Source: Clostridia bacterium
GTDB taxonomy: Bacteria; Bacillota; Clostridia; UBA1381
Reading direction: 5' to 3'
Length of the DNA stretch: 64,000 nucleotides
NCBI GenBank assembly: GCA_017443895.1
Contig: JAFSXU010000017.1
Span: forward strand, 47,593-111,592
Of this stretch, positions 1 to 9,529 are shown piece after piece. Position 1 is the first letter of the stretch, and the number at the start of each line of letters is the position of its first letter. The notes under the pieces were generated by a model. The model was not told the origin of the DNA and made no database searches. It was given only the letters and a program-made list of their open reading frames with translations. The position numbers were made by a program, and so were the translations under genes.

Positions 1-2
1 TG

Positions 3-2027
3 GCAGGGACGGTACATGTTTTTGCGGTAGTGGCATATGATGTGGCAAGTGAAACATATTCCGTTTCGACATATAATGTTTTGGGAACAGGTAATAAAGA
101 TGATGCCCCTAAGGAATATCTTGATTATTCCTATGACGGAACATTCAATGACTATGAAACAACAAGACTTCCGTTTGAAGTACCGTTTGAGGTAAATAAA
201 TATATCAATGGAAGAATAACCAAAACGAGAGGTTTAAGGTTTGATCTTGATAAGGGAGAGGCAACATCATATTCGTATAATGCAAATGATGAAATTGTAT
301 ATGTGCCTTCATATGTTAAGAGTAATAATAATGACGGAACAGCAAGTGCGGTTAAAATATCTTCAATCAATTCAAAGCTCTTTAAGGGTAATACTACAAT
401 CGAGGCAGTGTCATTGGGTAAATTTGTAACGGAGATTCCCGACGGTGCATTTGAGGGCTGTACATCACTTAAATATGTATATGCACCCGGTGTTACAAAG
501 ATAGGTGAAAATGCGTTTAAGGGTTGCACTGCATTGGAGGCATTTACCGTATCAGACAAGGTAATAGAGCTTGGTGAGAGTGCGTTTGACGGTGTAAACT
601 CACAGATAACCGTATATGCGACAAATAAATCTGTCGCCAATGCTGCGGCTAAGTCGGGAGCTGATAATCTTGTTTTAAACCTTTCAGGTATTACAGATTC
701 TGATAATATAGAGTTAAATGTTGGCGAGATAAGCAATTTTGAGCTTTACGGCGGTGATAAGGAATACAAGGGAATGAGCATTAAATCCGATGCAAGTACT
801 ACTGTTATAAATGGAGTAGCAATTACGGAAAATACAAAAATGCCGATTGAGCTATCATCTGAAAATGTAAGGTTTGACAGAGTAACTGTTGATTGCTATG
901 GATTGGGTCTTGCCCTTAAAGCGGATAATACAAGCCTTACACTTAACAGAACGAACAGCATAATGTCCTCAAGTGAAAACGCTATCCTTTGCAAGGGTAT
1001 CTCAATTTCTGAATATGCAACAGATGTTGTCGGTAAATTGAACATTAAGGGTAATATGCTGGTAGCTTCTGACAGTGTTCCTGGCGAGGAATGTCTTGAT
1101 TTTGCAAGCGGTGAAATAATATATATCAATGATGAAGAGTTTGACAATTATCTTTCTGCTAAAAAGGTATCATTTGACGCAAACGGCGGTATGACTAATG
1201 CGGAAGATAAATCAGTGGCATATAACGGTACATTCGGAGAACTGCCTATAGCAAGCCGTGATTATTATACATTTGACGGTTGGTATACTACGGCTGATGG
1301 CGGAGAAAAAATAACTGCTGACAGCATTATGACATCATTGGTGGATATAACGCTTTATGCTCACTGGATTGAAAATGATGTTTCCGAGTGGGTGCCAAAA
1401 TCAGAAATGCCGGAGGATGCACAGCGTATAGCTACAAAATATAAGTACGACTTAACATCATACACATCATCAAGTTCATCGACACTTAATGACTGGACAC
1501 CGTATGGCTCAACTTGGGTATGGAGTGCTTACGGAAACTGGAGCGGCTGGCAGGATTCATATGTAGGTGGCAGTGATTCAAGAGAAGTTCAAACTCAGCA
1601 AGTAGTTGCATCATCAAATTATAAGACGGTATATAGATATTACAGATATTCAACTGCTTATGACGGTTCAACATCTTGGTCGTCATACTCAACTCAAAAC
1701 CCATATTATTATGAGTATACATTTGATTCTCCACTGACATATGATTCACGCTATAGTGGATATCAATGGTGGTATAGTAGCAGCCATTTTAGAGTATTGT
1801 ATTGGTTAAGAGAGGAACAGCAATGGGTGTCTGACAATTACAAAACACAGTATCGCTATCGTGACAGACATAAAATATACACATACTACTATAAGAAAAC
1901 TCAAAACGATTTGGAATTAGATTATTATCCGACATATGCATTATTGTCGAGCGTTTCCGAATCAAATCACCCGACAGGCGACTATATGTCAAATGTTCAG
2001 GAGTATGTACAATACAGAACAAAATAA
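3..2027 (+). CDS. Secreted BspA-type LRR / InlB B-repeat surface protein, 5' end missing
   Basis: The reading frame is open from the window edge, so the true start and any signal peptide lie upstream; the first in-frame start codon, GTG at 30, is probably internal. The visible part begins with what looks like the end of a beta-sandwich domain. BspA-like LRR_5 repeats follow at about residues 108-195 of the GTG frame (motifs such as IPDGAFEGCTSL and IGENAFKGCTAL). Next come a beta-rich stretch and an InlB B-repeat (Listeria-Bacteroides repeat, about 378-440, motifs FDANGG and YTFDGWYTT). The last 200 residues are extremely rich in Tyr, Trp and Ser (YRYYRYS, YRYRDRH) and resemble tails seen on clostridial surface proteins. 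No LPXTG or SLH anchor is present. Inferred role: adhesion or cell-surface binding; the ligand is unknown. Confidence 0.75.
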   Translation, partial: AGTVHVFAVVAYDVASETYSVSTYNVLGTGNKDDAPKEYLDYSYDGTFNDYETTRLPFEVPFEVNKYINGRITKTRGLRFDLDKGEATSYSYNANDEIVYVPSYVKSNNNDGTASAVKISSINSKLFKGNTTIEAVSLGKFVTEIPDGAFEGCTSLKYVYAPGVTKIGENAFKGCTALEAFTVSDKVIELGESAFDGVNSQITVYATNKSVANAAAKSGADNLVLNLSGITDSDNIELNVGEISNFELYGGDKEYKGMSIKSDASTTVINGVAITENTKMPIELSSENVRFDRVTVDCYGLGLALKADNTSLTLNRTNSIMSSSENAILCKGISISEYATDVVGKLNIKGNMLVASDSVPGEECLDFASGEIIYINDEEFDNYLSAKKVSFDANGGMTNAEDKSVAYNGTFGELPIASRDYYTFDGWYTTADGGEKITADSIMTSLVDITLYAHWIENDVSEWVPKSEMPEDAQRIATKYKYDLTSYTSSSSSTLNDWTPYGSTWVWSAYGNWSGWQDSYVGGSDSREVQTQQVVASSNYKTVYRYYRYSTAYDGSTSWSSYSTQNPYYYEYTFDSPLTYDSRYSGYQWWYSSSHFRVLYWLREEQQWVSDNYKTQYRYRDRHKIYTYYYKKTQNDLELDYYPTYALLSSVSESNHPTGDYMSNVQEYVQYRTK

Positions 2028-2030
2028 AGT

Positions 2031-2067
2031 ACAAAAAATGAAGTCCGAAATGGACTTCATTTTTTGT
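2031..2067. terminator. Bidirectional intrinsic terminator
   Basis: A perfect 16-bp inverted repeat (arms 2031-2046 and 2052-2067, 5-nt loop) carries A-runs on one side and T-runs on the other. It can therefore end both the rightward surface-protein gene and the leftward transaldolase gene. Confidence 0.85.
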
Positions 2068-2077
2068 TGTCTAAAAC

Positions 2078-2731
2078 TTAGTTAGCTTTTTTCGGAACAG
2101 TTTCCCAGTCCTTCAAGAACTTATCAATTCCTGAATTTGTAAGCGGGTGATGGAGCATTTGCTCAAGCACCTTAAACGGAACTGTTGCGATATTACAGCC
2201 TGCACGAGCCGCATCAATCACATGGATTGGGTTTCTTATGCTTGCCGCGATAATCTCGGTATCAATATTGTGGAGCTTGAAGATGTCTGCAATCTCCTCA
2301 ATTAAAATCATACCGTTTGTACCGATATCATCAAGTCTGCCTAAGAACGGACTTACAAATGTTGCGCCTGCACGAGCGGCTAAAAGTGCCTGTGCGGCTG
2401 AGAAAATAAGAGTTACATTTGTCTTTATACCTTTGGCAGAAAGGATTTTAACAGCCTTTAAGCCTTCCTCGCACATCGGAATTTTAATAACAATGTTCTT
2501 GTGAATTCCTGCAAGAGGAATAGCCTCTTCAACCATCTTATTAGCCTCAAGAGAAATAACCTCTGCGCTGATAGGACCGTTTACGATTGTTGTGATTTCC
2601 TTTACTACCTCAACGAAATCTCTGCCTTCTCTTGCGATGAGTGACGGGTTTGTGGTAACACCGCAAATAATTCCCATATCGTTTGCACGCTTTATCTCAT
2701 CAACATTGGCTGTATCTACAAACAACTTCAT
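2078..2731 (-). CDS. tal: Small transaldolase / fructose-6-phosphate aldolase-like (TalC/MipB type)
   Basis: This 217-residue protein matches the short transaldolase subfamily (PF00923), which is about 215 residues against about 315 for TalB. Visible motifs are [13 protein letters not shown] at the N-terminus, [10 protein letters not shown], and IVIKIPM, which contains the Schiff-base lysine; [18 protein letters not shown] and [11 protein letters not shown] follow. Transaldolases of this class move a dihydroxyacetone unit between sedoheptulose-7-P and glyceraldehyde-3-P in the non-oxidative pentose phosphate pathway. Some relatives act as fructose-6-phosphate aldolases, and sequence reading alone cannot separate the two. 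It lies 33 nt downstream of the SCP2 gene on the same strand, so the two are probably cotranscribed and end at the shared terminator. Confidence 0.88.
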   Translation of the reverse strand: MKLFVDTANVDEIKRANDMGIICGVTTNPSLIAREGRDFVEVVKEITTIVNGPISAEVISLEANKMVEEAIPLAGIHKNIVIKIPMCEEGLKAVKILSAKGIKTNVTLIFSAAQALLAARAGATFVSPFLGRLDDIGTNGMILIEEIADIFKLHNIDTEIIAASIRNPIHVIDAARAGCNIATVPFKVLEQMLHHPLTNSGIDKFLKDWETVPKKAN

Positions 2732-2764
2732 TATGTTTGCCCCCTTAAAAATTTTAAATCTTTT

Positions 2765-3340
2765 TTATTTTGTTGCTTTCTTAGCTGTTGTTTTTGTTGC
2801 AGGCTTTTTAACCGCAGTTTTTGTTTCTGCTTTCTTAGCCTCAGCCTTTGGAGCTGTTTTTGTTTCTGCTTTCTTAGCTTCAGCCTTTGGAGCAGGCTTT
2901 GCTTCTGCTTTTTTTGCAGGAGCCTTTACCTCTGCCTTTTTAACTTCTGCTTTCTTTACCTCTGCCTTTTTTGTCTCTTTCTTAGCAGCAGGCTTTTTTG
3001 CAGGAGCCTTCTTTGGAGCAGGCTTTGGAAGAGTAGCCTTCAAAGAGTCGATAACAGTCGCATCACCCTTTAGAGTTGCGCCTTTTTCAACTGCTTTTGC
3101 AAGACTTAATTTACCACTGATAAGAGAGAGCAAGTCAGCCTTAGCTATATCCAATACTGCGTTGTTATCTCTATAGTCGTACGGTTCTACTGCAAGGACA
3201 CCGTCTTTTACTGCAGCATATAAAGTACCGCCGCAGTCCTCGTCTGTCATAGTAATCTGTAATGCGAAATCAGCAACATTTTTTGCGTCAGCTTTCTCAA
3301 ATTTTTTCTTTACCGATTCAAAAGCTTTTTCAAAAGTCAT
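2765..3340 (-). CDS. SCP2-like domain protein with Lys/Ala-rich histone-like tail
   Basis: A 191-residue protein in two parts. Residues 1-105 resemble a small SCP2 sterol/lipid-carrier domain: an amphipathic first helix, then DFALQITMTDEDCGGTLYAA, and the characteristic LLSLISGKLSLAKAVEKG and LKGDATVIDSLKATL. Residues 106-191 are almost only Lys, Ala, Pro, Glu and Thr, with tandem units KKAEVKKAEVKKAEVK and two copies of PKAEAKKAETKT. The tail resembles histone H1 or AlgP-type basic tails, so binding to nucleic acid or another polyanion is plausible but not shown. The start ATG at 3340 has a good AGGAGG upstream on the minus strand. It is the first gene of a two-gene unit with tal. Confidence 0.75.
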   Translation of the reverse strand: MTFEKAFESVKKKFEKADAKNVADFALQITMTDEDCGGTLYAAVKDGVLAVEPYDYRDNNAVLDIAKADLLSLISGKLSLAKAVEKGATLKGDATVIDSLKATLPKPAPKKAPAKKPAAKKETKKAEVKKAEVKKAEVKAPAKKAEAKPAPKAEAKKAETKTAPKAEAKKAETKTAVKKPATKTTAKKATK

Positions 3341-3365
3341 TTCCGATTTCCTCCTTTCGTTTTTG

Positions 3366-3444
3366 TTGGATAATATTATAATTATCCAAAAGTGGTTTTT
3401 TTACTTACAGGCTATAGTATACATCAATTTAAAATTTGTGTCAA
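3366..3444 (-). promoter_or_regulatory. Promoter and leader hairpin of the SCP2-tal unit
   Basis: On the minus strand a TTGACA -35 box (3439-3444) and TATACT -10 box (3416-3421) are 17 bp apart. Downstream, 3366-3389 forms a near-perfect palindrome (TTGGATAAT/ATTATCCAA) in the leader, which could be an operator or a 5' stabilising hairpin. Confidence 0.7.
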
Positions 3445-3551
3445 TTCGTAAATATGATGAAACATTGGGGTATTTGGGCGTTTCTTTTGGGTTTTTTACA
3501 CATCAAAAGCTGTAAAATAGAAGAAAATTATAAAAAAATTTGGTAAAAGCA

Positions 3552-3640
3552 TTGATATTGTTGTGAAATTTCGTTATAATAGGTACAATGGTGTAATATG
3601 GACAATTATGTAATTTGTGAGCAAATGAGTAGTTTGCTCA
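3552..3640 (+). promoter_or_regulatory. gltX promoter and leader hairpin
   Basis: A -35 TTGATA (3552-3557) and -10 TATAAT (3575-3580) are separated by 17 bp. The leader of roughly 85 nt carries a perfect 8-bp hairpin (TGAGCAAA/TTTGCTCA, arms 3618-3625 and 3633-3640, 7-nt loop). No T-box sequence or terminator is visible, so its role is unknown. The rest of the gap between the divergent SCP2 and gltX genes holds nothing else I recognise. Confidence 0.65.
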
Positions 3641-3673
3641 GACCTAAATTTTTACACAAAAAGGAGTCAAATA

Positions 3674-5326
3674 ATGTCAGATAATAAAGCTATGGCAAAG
3701 CTGTTGTTCCCGAATATCACAGCCTTGCCAAAGGACTACGAGGAAAAGTATCCGCCAAGAAATTTAAAAGAGGGTGCCATTGTTACAAGATTTGCGCCGA
3801 GTCCTACGGGATTTTTACATTTTGGCGGACTGTTTGCAGGCTTTATCGGAAGAACTGCCGCAAAGAGTACCGACGGTGTTTTCTACCTGAGGATTGAGGA
3901 TACGGACAAGAAACGAGAGGTAGAAAACGGTGCGGAGCTTATTATAAAAGGTCTTAACGATTTTGGAATAGAGATTGACGAGGGCGTTGTTTCCCAAACT
4001 GAGGAAAAGGGAATATACGGACCGTATACGCAGAGTAAAAGAACCGAGATTTACCAGGCGTTTGTAAAGGATTTGGTTGAAAAAGGTCTGGCATACCCTT
4101 GCTTTATGACAGAGGACGAGATTGCTAAAATCCGTCAGGTGCAGGAGGCAAAAAAGGAGCTTCCCGGAATTTACGGCGAGTATGCAAAATATCGTAGTAT
4201 TACTGTAGAAGAGGCAAAGAAGCTTATATCCGAGGGCAGGGAATATGTTGTAAGGCTTAATTCACCGGGCAAGGTCGGCGGAAGAATAAAGTTTAAGGAT
4301 ATGATTAAGGGCGAGATTGAAATGGACGAAAACATTTTAGATGTAGTGCTTTTAAAGAAGGACGGAACGCCTACATATCACTTTGCACACGCAGTTGACG
4401 ACCATCTTATGCGTACAACCCATGTAATCCGTGGTGATGAATGGATTTCGTCTGTGCCGATACATTTGCAGTTGTTTTGGGTATGCGGATTTAAAAATGT
4501 TAAATATGCGCACATTTCTCCTATTATGAAAGAGGAGGACGGCTCAAAGAGAAAGCTCTCAAAGAGAAAAGATCCCGAGGCGGCAGTAAGCTACTATGAG
4601 GAAATGGGCTATCCAAAGGGCGCGGTATGGGAGTACCTCTTAACTCTTGCAAATTCAAACTATGAGGAGTGGCGCGCTTGCAACAAGGACGCATCACCCG
4701 ATGATTTTAAGTTTTCGTTCTCGAAAATGAGCAAGGCAGGCGCTTTGTTTGACCTTGTTAAGTTTAACGACATCAGTAAAAACTATATAAGCACGCTTGA
4801 TGCCGAGGAGGTATATTCTCTTACGCTTGACTGGGCAAAGGATAATAACCAAAAGCTCTATGATTTATTATCCGATGATGAAAAATATGCAACATCAATT
4901 TTTGCGATTGAGAGAGGCAATAAAAAGCCGAGGAAGGATATTGCAAAATGGTCCGATGTTGAGGGCTATATTTCATATTTCTATAACGAGCTTTGGGACA
5001 ATAACCGTTCTTATGCCGATAATTTAACAAAGGACGCTATAAAAGAGATACTTTTAAAATACCGTGAGGTATATACTGTTGATATTGATGCGGATAACTG
5101 GTTCCCTGCTGTAAAGGAAATGGCAGTGGAGTTAGGGTATGCAGGCGCACCAAAGGAATATAAGAAAAATCCCGATGCATATAAGGGTCATGTCGGCGAT
5201 GTTGCGGGCGTTATCAGAGTTGCCGTAACAGGGCGGACAAACACACCTGATTTATACGAGATTATGCAGGTGTTGGGCTATGACGAGGTAATGAGACGGC
5301 TTGACGAGGCGATAGAAACATTATAA
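3674..5326 (+). CDS. gltX: Glutamyl-tRNA synthetase
   Basis: A class I aminoacyl-tRNA synthetase that charges tRNA-Glu in the cytoplasm. The ATP-binding HIGH-type motif reads RFAPSPTGFLHFGG (about residues 39-52), followed by YLRIEDTDKKR; the KMSKS-type loop is KRKLSKRKDP near residue 295. At 550 residues it is longer than the usual ~485, with about 35 extra N-terminal residues. The next gene encodes a glutaminyl-tRNA synthetase, so this enzyme is probably of the discriminating kind and the cell need not rely on the GatCAB transamidation route for Gln-tRNA; no gat genes lie in this window. The start is the ATG at 3674 with AAGGAG eight bases upstream. Confidence 0.95.
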   Translation: MSDNKAMAKLLFPNITALPKDYEEKYPPRNLKEGAIVTRFAPSPTGFLHFGGLFAGFIGRTAAKSTDGVFYLRIEDTDKKREVENGAELIIKGLNDFGIEIDEGVVSQTEEKGIYGPYTQSKRTEIYQAFVKDLVEKGLAYPCFMTEDEIAKIRQVQEAKKELPGIYGEYAKYRSITVEEAKKLISEGREYVVRLNSPGKVGGRIKFKDMIKGEIEMDENILDVVLLKKDGTPTYHFAHAVDDHLMRTTHVIRGDEWISSVPIHLQLFWVCGFKNVKYAHISPIMKEEDGSKRKLSKRKDPEAAVSYYEEMGYPKGAVWEYLLTLANSNYEEWRACNKDASPDDFKFSFSKMSKAGALFDLVKFNDISKNYISTLDAEEVYSLTLDWAKDNNQKLYDLLSDDEKYATSIFAIERGNKKPRKDIAKWSDVEGYISYFYNELWDNNRSYADNLTKDAIKEILLKYREVYTVDIDADNWFPAVKEMAVELGYAGAPKEYKKNPDAYKGHVGDVAGVIRVAVTGRTNTPDLYEIMQVLGYDEVMRRLDEAIETL

Positions 5327-5340
5327 CAAGGAGAGTTTGG

Positions 5341-5440
5341 GTGAAAAATAAGCTACGCATCTCACAGTTTTTGCGCTCGGGGCGGTATCTATATACAGCA
5401 CCGCTCGCTTAAAACCGCAATCTGCGTGCTTCTTTTCCAC
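5341..5440. repeat. Palindromic element A, copy 1
   Basis: A 100-nt imperfect palindrome between gltX and glnS. It opens GTGAAAAATAAGC and ends TGCTTCTTTTCCAC, which is nearly its reverse complement. The inner arms GCGCTCGGGGCGGT and ACCGCTCGCTTAAA also pair. A longer relative lies at 60109-60273. There is no open reading frame, so it is a MITE/REP-like element or a structured intercistronic RNA. Confidence 0.75.
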
Positions 5441-5485
5441 CATATAAATTTGAGTCGCCATTTGGCGACGGAATGGAGAGGTTAG

Positions 5486-7153
5486 ATGGACGAATATATA
5501 AGCAGAAATTTTATTGAAGAGGCTATTGACAAGGACTTGGAGGCAAAGGTTTATAACCATGTTCAGACCCGTTTCCCTCCCGAGCCTAACGGATACCTCC
5601 ATATAGGTCATGCAAAGGCAATTTGCATTGATTTTGGTATGGCTGACAAATATAACGGCACTTGCAATCTGCGTCTTGACGATACAAACCCGACCAAGGA
5701 GGACACAGAATATGTTGATGCAATTATGGAGGATATAAAATGGCTTGGCTTTAAATGGGACAAGGTTTTATATGCATCCGATTACTTTGACGATATTTAT
5801 GAATGTGCTATAAAGCTCATAAAAAAGGGCAAGGCATATGTCTGCGACTTATCAGCTGACGAGATAAGGGAATACAGAGGCACATTAAAAACCCCCGGTA
5901 AAAACAGCCCGTACAGGGACAGGAGTATCGAGGAGAACCTTGACTTGTTTGAGCGTATGACAAAGGGCGAGTTTAGTGACGGCTCTAAGGTGCTTCGTGC
6001 AAAGATTGATATGGCATCGCCAAATCTCAATATGCGTGATCCCGTAATTTACAGAATTTTAAGAGCGCATCACCATAGAACGGGTGATAAGTGGCTTGTA
6101 TATCCGATGTACGATTTTGCACACCCAATATCGGACACCGTTGAGGGTGTAACACATTCTTTATGCTCGCTTGAATTTGAGGATCACAGACCATTATATG
6201 ACTGGTTTTTAAGGGAGCTTGAATTTGAGGCTCCGTCAAGACAGATAGAGTTTGCAAGAATGAATTTAAACTACACTCTTACAAGTAAGAGAAGATGTTT
6301 AAAGCTTGTAAAGGAAAATATAGTATCGGGCTGGGACGATCCGAGAATGTCAACACTCTGCGGAATGAGAAGACGGGGTTATACACCTGAATCAATCAAG
6401 GATTTCTGCGAGAGGATAGGTGTTGCAAAGGCGAACAGCGTTATAGATTTCTCATTGCTTGAAGCATGCATAAGAGAGGACTTGAACAAAAGAGCGCCAA
6501 GAGCAATGGCAGTCCTAAGACCTCTAAAGCTCATCATTGACAACTACCCCGAGGGTCAGTCAGAAGAGGTAGAGGTAGAGGTAAATCCCGAGGATATGAC
6601 AATGGGAACAAGACAAGTTAAGTTCTCACGGGAACTCTACATCGAGCAGGATGATTTTATGGAGGTTGCTCCTAACAACAAATACAGACGACTTAGCTTA
6701 GGCCGTGAAGTAAGGTTAAAGAGCGCATATTATGTAACGGCGAACAGTGTTGAAAAGGACGATGAGGGGAATATCACAGCCATTCACTGTACCTACGATC
6801 CCGAGAGTCGTGGCGGACAGACTGCCGACGGCAGAAAGGTAAAGGGTACAATTCACTGGGTATCCGCACCTGATGCAATAGATGCAACGGTGCGTTTGTA
6901 TGACAGGCTGTTCAATGTTGAGAACCCGTCAGACGAAACGGGTGTTTCAGACTTTACCGATAATCTAAACCCCGATTCAATGATTGTGCTAAAAAATGCC
7001 AAGCTTGAAAATACAATGACGGATTTAAAGCCGGGCGATAAGTTCCAGTTTTTAAGACAGGGATATTTCTGTGTTGACAAGGACTCAACTGCGAACAATA
7101 TCATAATAAACAGAACAGTTGCCCTGAAGGATAGCTGGACTAAGAAAAATTAA
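5486..7153 (+). CDS. glnS: Glutaminyl-tRNA synthetase
   Basis: A class I synthetase of 555 residues, the normal length for bacterial GlnRS. The HIGH motif is in [16 protein letters not shown] (about residues 31-46). GlnRS-specific features include [14 protein letters not shown] and [20 protein letters not shown]; the KMSKS-equivalent is LTSKRRC near residue 266, followed by [18 protein letters not shown]. It forms Gln-tRNA-Gln directly. GlnRS is patchily distributed in Clostridia, which often use GatCAB instead. The ATG at 5486 has GGAGAGG upstream. It follows gltX after 159 nt that contain palindromic element A. Confidence 0.95.
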   Translation: MDEYISRNFIEEAIDKDLEAKVYNHVQTRFPPEPNGYLHIGHAKAICIDFGMADKYNGTCNLRLDDTNPTKEDTEYVDAIMEDIKWLGFKWDKVLYASDYFDDIYECAIKLIKKGKAYVCDLSADEIREYRGTLKTPGKNSPYRDRSIEENLDLFERMTKGEFSDGSKVLRAKIDMASPNLNMRDPVIYRILRAHHHRTGDKWLVYPMYDFAHPISDTVEGVTHSLCSLEFEDHRPLYDWFLRELEFEAPSRQIEFARMNLNYTLTSKRRCLKLVKENIVSGWDDPRMSTLCGMRRRGYTPESIKDFCERIGVAKANSVIDFSLLEACIREDLNKRAPRAMAVLRPLKLIIDNYPEGQSEEVEVEVNPEDMTMGTRQVKFSRELYIEQDDFMEVAPNNKYRRLSLGREVRLKSAYYVTANSVEKDDEGNITAIHCTYDPESRGGQTADGRKVKGTIHWVSAPDAIDATVRLYDRLFNVENPSDETGVSDFTDNLNPDSMIVLKNAKLENTMTDLKPGDKFQFLRQGYFCVDKDSTANNIIINRTVALKDSWTKKN

Positions 7154-7170
7154 CAGATAAGAGGTAATAA

Positions 7171-7275
7171 GTCTGAAAAAATGCTCGTTGCATAGCACTG
7201 TTGCTGAGGACTTGAAGTATACAAGTACGACTGCGTCCTTCATAACAGCACTCTGCTTAGAGCATTTTCCCAGAC
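7171..7275. repeat. Palindromic element B, copy 1
   Basis: A 105-nt inverted-repeat element just after glnS, opening GTCTGAAAAAATGCTC and closing GAGCATTTTCCCAGAC. The central part also folds back (GAAGTATACAAGTACGAC). The same architecture with a different sequence recurs at 45389-45491. Confidence 0.7.
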
Positions 7276-7294
7276 GGTTTTGTGAAAGGAGTTA

Positions 7295-8500
7295 ATGATT
7301 ATAAAAATGGATTTTACAAAATTTTATGCAGATAGAGTAGTGCCTATGAAAGGCTCTGCAATAAGGGAAATGTTTAAGCGTATGGCAGACCCCGAAATAA
7401 TTTCACTTGCAGGCGGAAACCCTGCGTCGGAGCTTTTCCCGGGCGATGAATTATCAAAAATCGCAGGCAAGATTTTAATGACATCTCCAACTCTTGCACT
7501 CCAGTACGGTACAACCGACGGATACCCGAAAATGCGTGATTGTGCAATAGCTCGTGCAAAAAAGGTTGACGCATATAAAGATGGGGATATGGCACTTATT
7601 ATGACAGGTGCAAACCAGGGCATTGACCTTGTTGCAAAGGCAATCATAAACAAGGGCGATAAGATTATAGTTGAAAGCCCCAGCTTTATAGGCAGTTTAA
7701 ATGCGTTCAGGACTTACGAGTGCGAGCTCGTAGGCGTTAGAGTTGACCCTGACGGAATGAATATGGAGGAATTGGAGAATGCGCTTAAAAATAACGACGG
7801 CGTAAAAATGATTTATACCATTCCTACTTTCCAGAACCCAACAGGCGCAACAATGAGCTTAGAAAAGCGTAAAAAGCTCATTGAGCTTGCAAATAAGTAT
7901 GATGTTGTTATCCTCGAGGATAACCCATACGGCGATTTGAGATTTAAAGGCGAGGATGTAGCAACCGTAAAATCACTCGATACCGAGGGCAGGGTTATAT
8001 ATGCAGGCTCGTTCTCAAAGATTTTATCGCCGGGTATGCGTCTTGGCTATATCATAGGCGATCCGTCAATCTGCTCAAAGATTGAAATGCTAAAGCAGGT
8101 AAACGATGTTCATACCCCAATGCTAACACAGCTTATGTGCGTTGAGTTTATGAAAAAATACGATATTGATAAATATATCGCCAAAAACCGTGACCTATAC
8201 GGCAAAAAGTGCGCCGCTATGGTAGAGGCAATGGAAAAGTATTTCCCTAAGGGCAAGGTAAAATATACCGTACCCGAGGGCGGAATTTTCCTGTGGTGTG
8301 AATGTCCTACAATAGACGATATTGCGCCGATTGTTGATAAATGCCTTGAAAAGAAGGTCGCAATAGTACCTGGCAATAACTTTGAGATTGATATAAACGC
8401 TCCGTCAAATATGTTCAGACTTAATTATTCGTCTGCAACTATAGAGAATATCACCGAGGGCATAAAGCGTTTGGGCGAAGTACTTAGCGAATGCTTATAA
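7295..8500 (+). CDS. PLP-dependent class I/II aminotransferase (2-aminoadipate/aromatic aminotransferase-like)
   Basis: A 401-residue fold-type I aminotransferase. The N-terminal part reads MKGSAIREMFKRMADPEIISLAGGNP, typical of the LysN/MocR-like family. The cofactor-binding region has IPTFQNPTGATM and LEDNPYGDLRF, and the PLP lysine is in GSFSKILSPGMRLG near residue 239. The C-terminal MFRLNYSSA contains the substrate carboxylate-binding Arg. The substrate cannot be fixed from sequence; candidates are aromatic amino acids, 2-aminoadipate or branched-chain acids. Start choice is uncertain: AAAGGAG lies only 3 nt before ATG 7295 and 15 nt before the alternative ATG at 7307. It begins an apparent run of close genes through mgtE. 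Confidence 0.85.
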   Translation: MIIKMDFTKFYADRVVPMKGSAIREMFKRMADPEIISLAGGNPASELFPGDELSKIAGKILMTSPTLALQYGTTDGYPKMRDCAIARAKKVDAYKDGDMALIMTGANQGIDLVAKAIINKGDKIIVESPSFIGSLNAFRTYECELVGVRVDPDGMNMEELENALKNNDGVKMIYTIPTFQNPTGATMSLEKRKKLIELANKYDVVILEDNPYGDLRFKGEDVATVKSLDTEGRVIYAGSFSKILSPGMRLGYIIGDPSICSKIEMLKQVNDVHTPMLTQLMCVEFMKKYDIDKYIAKNRDLYGKKCAAMVEAMEKYFPKGKVKYTVPEGGIFLWCECPTIDDIAPIVDKCLEKKVAIVPGNNFEIDINAPSNMFRLNYSSATIENITEGIKRLGEVLSECL

Positions 8501-8513
8501 TTTGGAGGACATA

Positions 8514-9515
8514 ATGGACGATAAGAAAATAATATTTTCAGGAACACAGCCATCGGGTGTTTTAACGCTTGGAAACTACTTAGGCGCAATAAAGAACTGG
8601 GTAGAGCTTCAAAAGGACTACCATTGCATATATGCAATGATGGATCTGCACACAATAACGGTAAGGAACACGCCTGCCGATATCCGCAGAAGAACGCTTG
8701 AGGTTTTGGCGCTTTACATTGCATCGGGCATTGATCCTGATGAGAATATAATGTTTATTCAGTCGCAAAACCCAAACCATGCCGAGCTTTCGTGGGTGCT
8801 AAACTGCTACACATATATGGGCGAATTACAGCGTATGACGCAGTTTAAGGATAAATCCGCAAGGCATGCGGAGAATATAAATGCAGGATTGTTTACATAT
8901 CCTGTGCTTATGGCGGCGGATATTTTGCTTTATCAGACTGATTTTGTGCCTGTGGGCAAGGATCAGATGCAGCATATTGAGATATGCCGTGACATTGCCC
9001 AAAGATTTAACAGCCTTTACGGTGATGTATTTAAAATCCCTGAGGGACTGCTCTCAAAATCAGGCGCAAAGGTAATGAGCTTGCAGGAGCCGACAAAGAA
9101 GATGTCAAAGTCAGACCCTAATCCAAAATCGTATATTTCTATGATGGACGATATGAATGTTATCGCAAAAAAGATAAAAAGCGCCGTAACAGACAGCGAG
9201 GGCAAGGTTGAATACCGTGAGGGTGATGATACAAAGGCAGGTATAAATAACCTTATAAGCATAATGTCAGCCGTTACGGGAAAGAGTATTGAAGATATAG
9301 TATCCGACTACCAAAACCAAGGCTATGGCGTATTTAAGCAGGATGTTGCCGAGGCGGTTGTCGAGTGTATAAGGCCGATCAGGGAAAAATACGATAAGCT
9401 TATAAATGATAAAGCTTATCTTAACGGTATATGCAAAAACGGTGCCGAAAACGCCCGTCGCATATCACAGCGTACATTAAATAAGGTATACAAAAAAGTC
9501 GGTTTTGTTATTTAA
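8514..9515 (+). CDS. trpS: Tryptophanyl-tRNA synthetase
   Basis: A class I synthetase of 333 residues. The HIGH-type motif is SGTQPSGVLTLGNYLGA near the N-terminus, and the KMSKS motif is TKKMSKSDPN near residue 195. The DFVPVGKDQMQHIEICRDIA segment is typical of TrpRS. The frame extends to a TTG at 8502, but the ATG at 8514 is properly spaced after GGAGG (8504-8508), so I start there. It begins 13 nt after the aminotransferase and is probably cotranscribed with it. No T-box or trp leader precedes it. Confidence 0.95.
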   Translation: MDDKKIIFSGTQPSGVLTLGNYLGAIKNWVELQKDYHCIYAMMDLHTITVRNTPADIRRRTLEVLALYIASGIDPDENIMFIQSQNPNHAELSWVLNCYTYMGELQRMTQFKDKSARHAENINAGLFTYPVLMAADILLYQTDFVPVGKDQMQHIEICRDIAQRFNSLYGDVFKIPEGLLSKSGAKVMSLQEPTKKMSKSDPNPKSYISMMDDMNVIAKKIKSAVTDSEGKVEYREGDDTKAGINNLISIMSAVTGKSIEDIVSDYQNQGYGVFKQDVAEAVVECIRPIREKYDKLINDKAYLNGICKNGAENARRISQRTLNKVYKKVGFVI

Positions 9516-9529
9516 ATGGAGGTAAATGT

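Noticed and set aside
2592..3176. Long plus-strand frame rich in Ala/Phe/Val opposite the SCP2 gene
   Set aside because: It is the mirror of the Lys/Ala-repeat coding region on the other strand; it has no ribosome-binding site and no independent signal.
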